A stretch of DNA of 7,473 nucleotides, taken from positions 1-7,473 of the forward strand of contig CABQCN010000064.1 in assembly GCA_902462635.1 (NCBI GenBank), read 5' to 3'. The notes under the pieces are model-generated. The model was not told the origin of the DNA and ran no database searches. It worked only from the letters and a program-made list of their open reading frames with translations. The stretch is from an uncultured Oscillospiraceae bacterium. Its GTDB lineage: Bacteria > Bacillota > Clostridia > UBA1212 > UBA1255. Both the position numbers and the translations under genes were made by a program. Position 1 is the first letter of the stretch; each line of letters begins with the position of its first letter. Positions 6,332-7,473 of this stretch are shown here, piece after piece.

Positions 6332-7473
6332 ATGAAGAAAAAATATTCTATGAAAATACTGTCGTTTCTTTTATCCTGCGCCGTTTTGTGCGGCAGCGCG
6401 GGAATCCTGGTTTCTGCGGGCACGGGGGAAGAACGCGAGGCGGAACGGCTTTCCGCGGCGGCCGCCGGTTCCGAGGCGGAGGATCAGCCGCTTCATAAAA
6501 GTGAAACGGTTTACGTCCTGACAAACGCGGATGGTTCCGTCCGGAACATCATCGTCAGCGACTGGATCAAAAACGCGCTTGCCGGAGCGGCTGTCAAGGA
6601 TAAAACGGAATTGCAGAATATTCGTAATTTGAAGGGGGAAGAAGGCTTTGCGCAAAACGGCGGCGAAACGCTCTGGGACGCGCAGGGAAAAGATATCTAC
6701 TATCAGGGAACCATCGCAAAAGAACTGCCTGTAGACCTTTCCGTACAATATCTGTTAGACGGCCGGGAAATTTCGTATGGAGCGCTTTTGGGACAAAGCG
6801 GCAGCGTTACGATCCGCTTTGTGTTTACGAACCGGCAATACGAGATGGTTTCTATCGATGGCACGCAAGAGAAAATTTACGTACCGTTCACCGTACTTAC
6901 CGGATTCGTTTTAGATAATGCGGTCTTCCGGAATATCAGCGTTTCCAACGGTAAAATCGTCAACGACGGGGATCATACGATTGTGGCGGGGATCGCGTTC
7001 CCGGGACTTTCCCAGAGTCTTGCGCTGGATGCGTCGAAGCTGGAAATTCCGGAAACTATCGAACTCACGGCGGACGTTGTGGACTTTCGATTCGGTACGG
7101 CCTATACGCTGGCAACAAATGAGATTTTCAATCAAATCGATTTGTCGGATGGCGCCGGCAGCGCCGATGCGCTGAAGAACGCGCTGTCCGGCCTGACGGC
7201 AGCGGTTCGGCAGCTGACGGATGGTTCCTCCGCGCTTTATGACGGCCTGTCGGCGCTTCTGGAAAAATCTGAGGAGCTGGCCGCGGGAAGCGATCGATTG
7301 ACCGATGGGGCGGGCAGTCTGTCTTCCGGCGCCGCAGAACTGCAGGCCGGCGCCGCTGCGCTGGCCGAAGGGCTGAAAACACTGAATGCCAAGAATGCGG
7401 CATTGACCGGCGCCGCAAAACAAGTATTCGAGTCTTTGCTGGCGGCAGCGGATGCGCAGATTGCGGCGGCCGG
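6332..7473 (+). CDS. Secreted heptad-repeat protein, YhgE/Pip-like, MMPL partner (3' end missing)
   Basis: The frame is open to the window end, giving at least 380 residues. A Sec signal peptide (about 1-29: Lys-rich start, hydrophobic core 9-27, likely cleavage after VSA) has no proper lipobox. A short Glu/Ala-rich linker leads to a beta-rich ectodomain (about 57-265) containing ETVYVLTNADG, VIVSDW-like IIVSDW, GQSGSVTIRFVFTN and an NGKIVNDGDHTIVAGIAFPG block. I recall these as recurring in clostridial proteins next to MMPL genes. From about 290 a Leu/Gly heptad rod begins, as in YhgE/Pip proteins, which usually continue and end in membrane segments. GGAGG (6317-6321) serves ATG 6332 (10-base spacing) or ATG 6326 (4-base spacing; overlaps the MMPL stop as TGATG). 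The protein probably acts outside the membrane with the transporter. Family assignment is fairly sure; function is inferred. Confidence 0.82.
   Translation, partial: MKKKYSMKILSFLLSCAVLCGSAGILVSAGTGEEREAERLSAAAAGSEAEDQPLHKSETVYVLTNADGSVRNIIVSDWIKNALAGAAVKDKTELQNIRNLKGEEGFAQNGGETLWDAQGKDIYYQGTIAKELPVDLSVQYLLDGREISYGALLGQSGSVTIRFVFTNRQYEMVSIDGTQEKIYVPFTVLTGFVLDNAVFRNISVSNGKIVNDGDHTIVAGIAFPGLSQSLALDASKLEIPETIELTADVVDFRFGTAYTLATNEIFNQIDLSDGAGSADALKNALSGLTAAVRQLTDGSSALYDGLSALLEKSEELAAGSDRLTDGAGSLSSGAAELQAGAAALAEGLKTLNAKNAALTGAAKQVFESLLAAADAQIAAA
7214..7393 (+). repeat. In-gene heptad (21-base period) Leu-x-x-Gly repeats
   Basis: Residues 295-354 of the secreted protein carry Leu at every seventh position (295, 302, 309, 316, 323, 330, 337, 344, 351). 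Gly falls three residues later in seven of the nine units, missing only at 312 and 354, where Lys stands. Units such as LTDG, LSSG and LQAG fit the xxxLxxG heptad described for YhgE/Pip-type proteins. The DNA is only loosely repeated, so the register is kept at protein level. Confidence 0.85.

Noticed and set aside
6377..6397. Lipoprotein lipobox in the signal peptide of the heptad-repeat protein
   Set aside because: The two Cys residues (16 and 20) lie within the hydrophobic core, and the residues before them (Leu-Ser, Val-Leu) do not give the small residue at -1 together with the Leu at -3 expected of a lipobox. A normal signal peptidase site after VSA fits better.
6911..7423. 170-codon open frame on the minus strand
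   Set aside because: It is antisense to the heptad-repeat region. The 21-base periodicity of the real gene keeps this frame open and makes it Gln/Arg-rich.

Overview
The window comes from a bacterial chromosome. Gene density, strong AGGAGG-type ribosome binding sites, protein style and codon use all suggest a Bacillota (Firmicutes) organism, possibly a moderately GC-rich clostridial or Negativicutes lineage. I cannot fix the genus. Every supported gene lies on the + strand. I see no RNA genes, insertion sequences, CRISPR arrays or attachment sites.

Region 1 (1-1957) is AT-richer. It holds the last codons of an upstream gene, then a two-gene ABC transporter unit: a MacB/FtsX-type permease with four membrane segments and one large extracytoplasmic domain, and its LolD/MacB-type ATPase 20 bases downstream. 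Together they would form a homodimeric type VII (mechanotransmission-type) ABC complex. The substrate is not visible.

Region 2 (1958-4047) turns sharply GC-richer. A gap with a 50-nt inverted-repeat structure and a weak extended -10 promoter candidate precedes a Cof-type (HAD-IIB) phosphatase. After 50 bases comes a winged-helix protein of the HTH_42 (AlkZ/YcaQ-like) DNA glycosylase family, whose N-terminal catalytic motif looks degenerate. The two probably form one transcription unit.

Region 3 (4048-4235) is a 188-base non-coding gap. It carries two back-to-back hairpins, each followed by a T-rich stretch: a plausible terminator for the HAD/AlkZ-like unit, then a long, nearly continuous stem that is either a second terminator or a leader element of the next operon.

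Region 4 (4236-7473) is an envelope operon: a complete 12-TM MMPL/RND-type transporter, overlapped by one base (TGATG) or nearly so by a secreted protein that runs off the window. That protein has a signal peptide, a beta-rich ectodomain and the beginning of a YhgE/Pip-type Leu/Gly heptad-repeat rod. MMPL transporters paired with heptad-repeat envelope proteins recur in Bacillota. The likely model is a proton-driven exporter working with an extracytoplasmic partner, substrate unknown. This pair is the best candidate here for an under-characterised system. The rest looks like ordinary chromosomal content.
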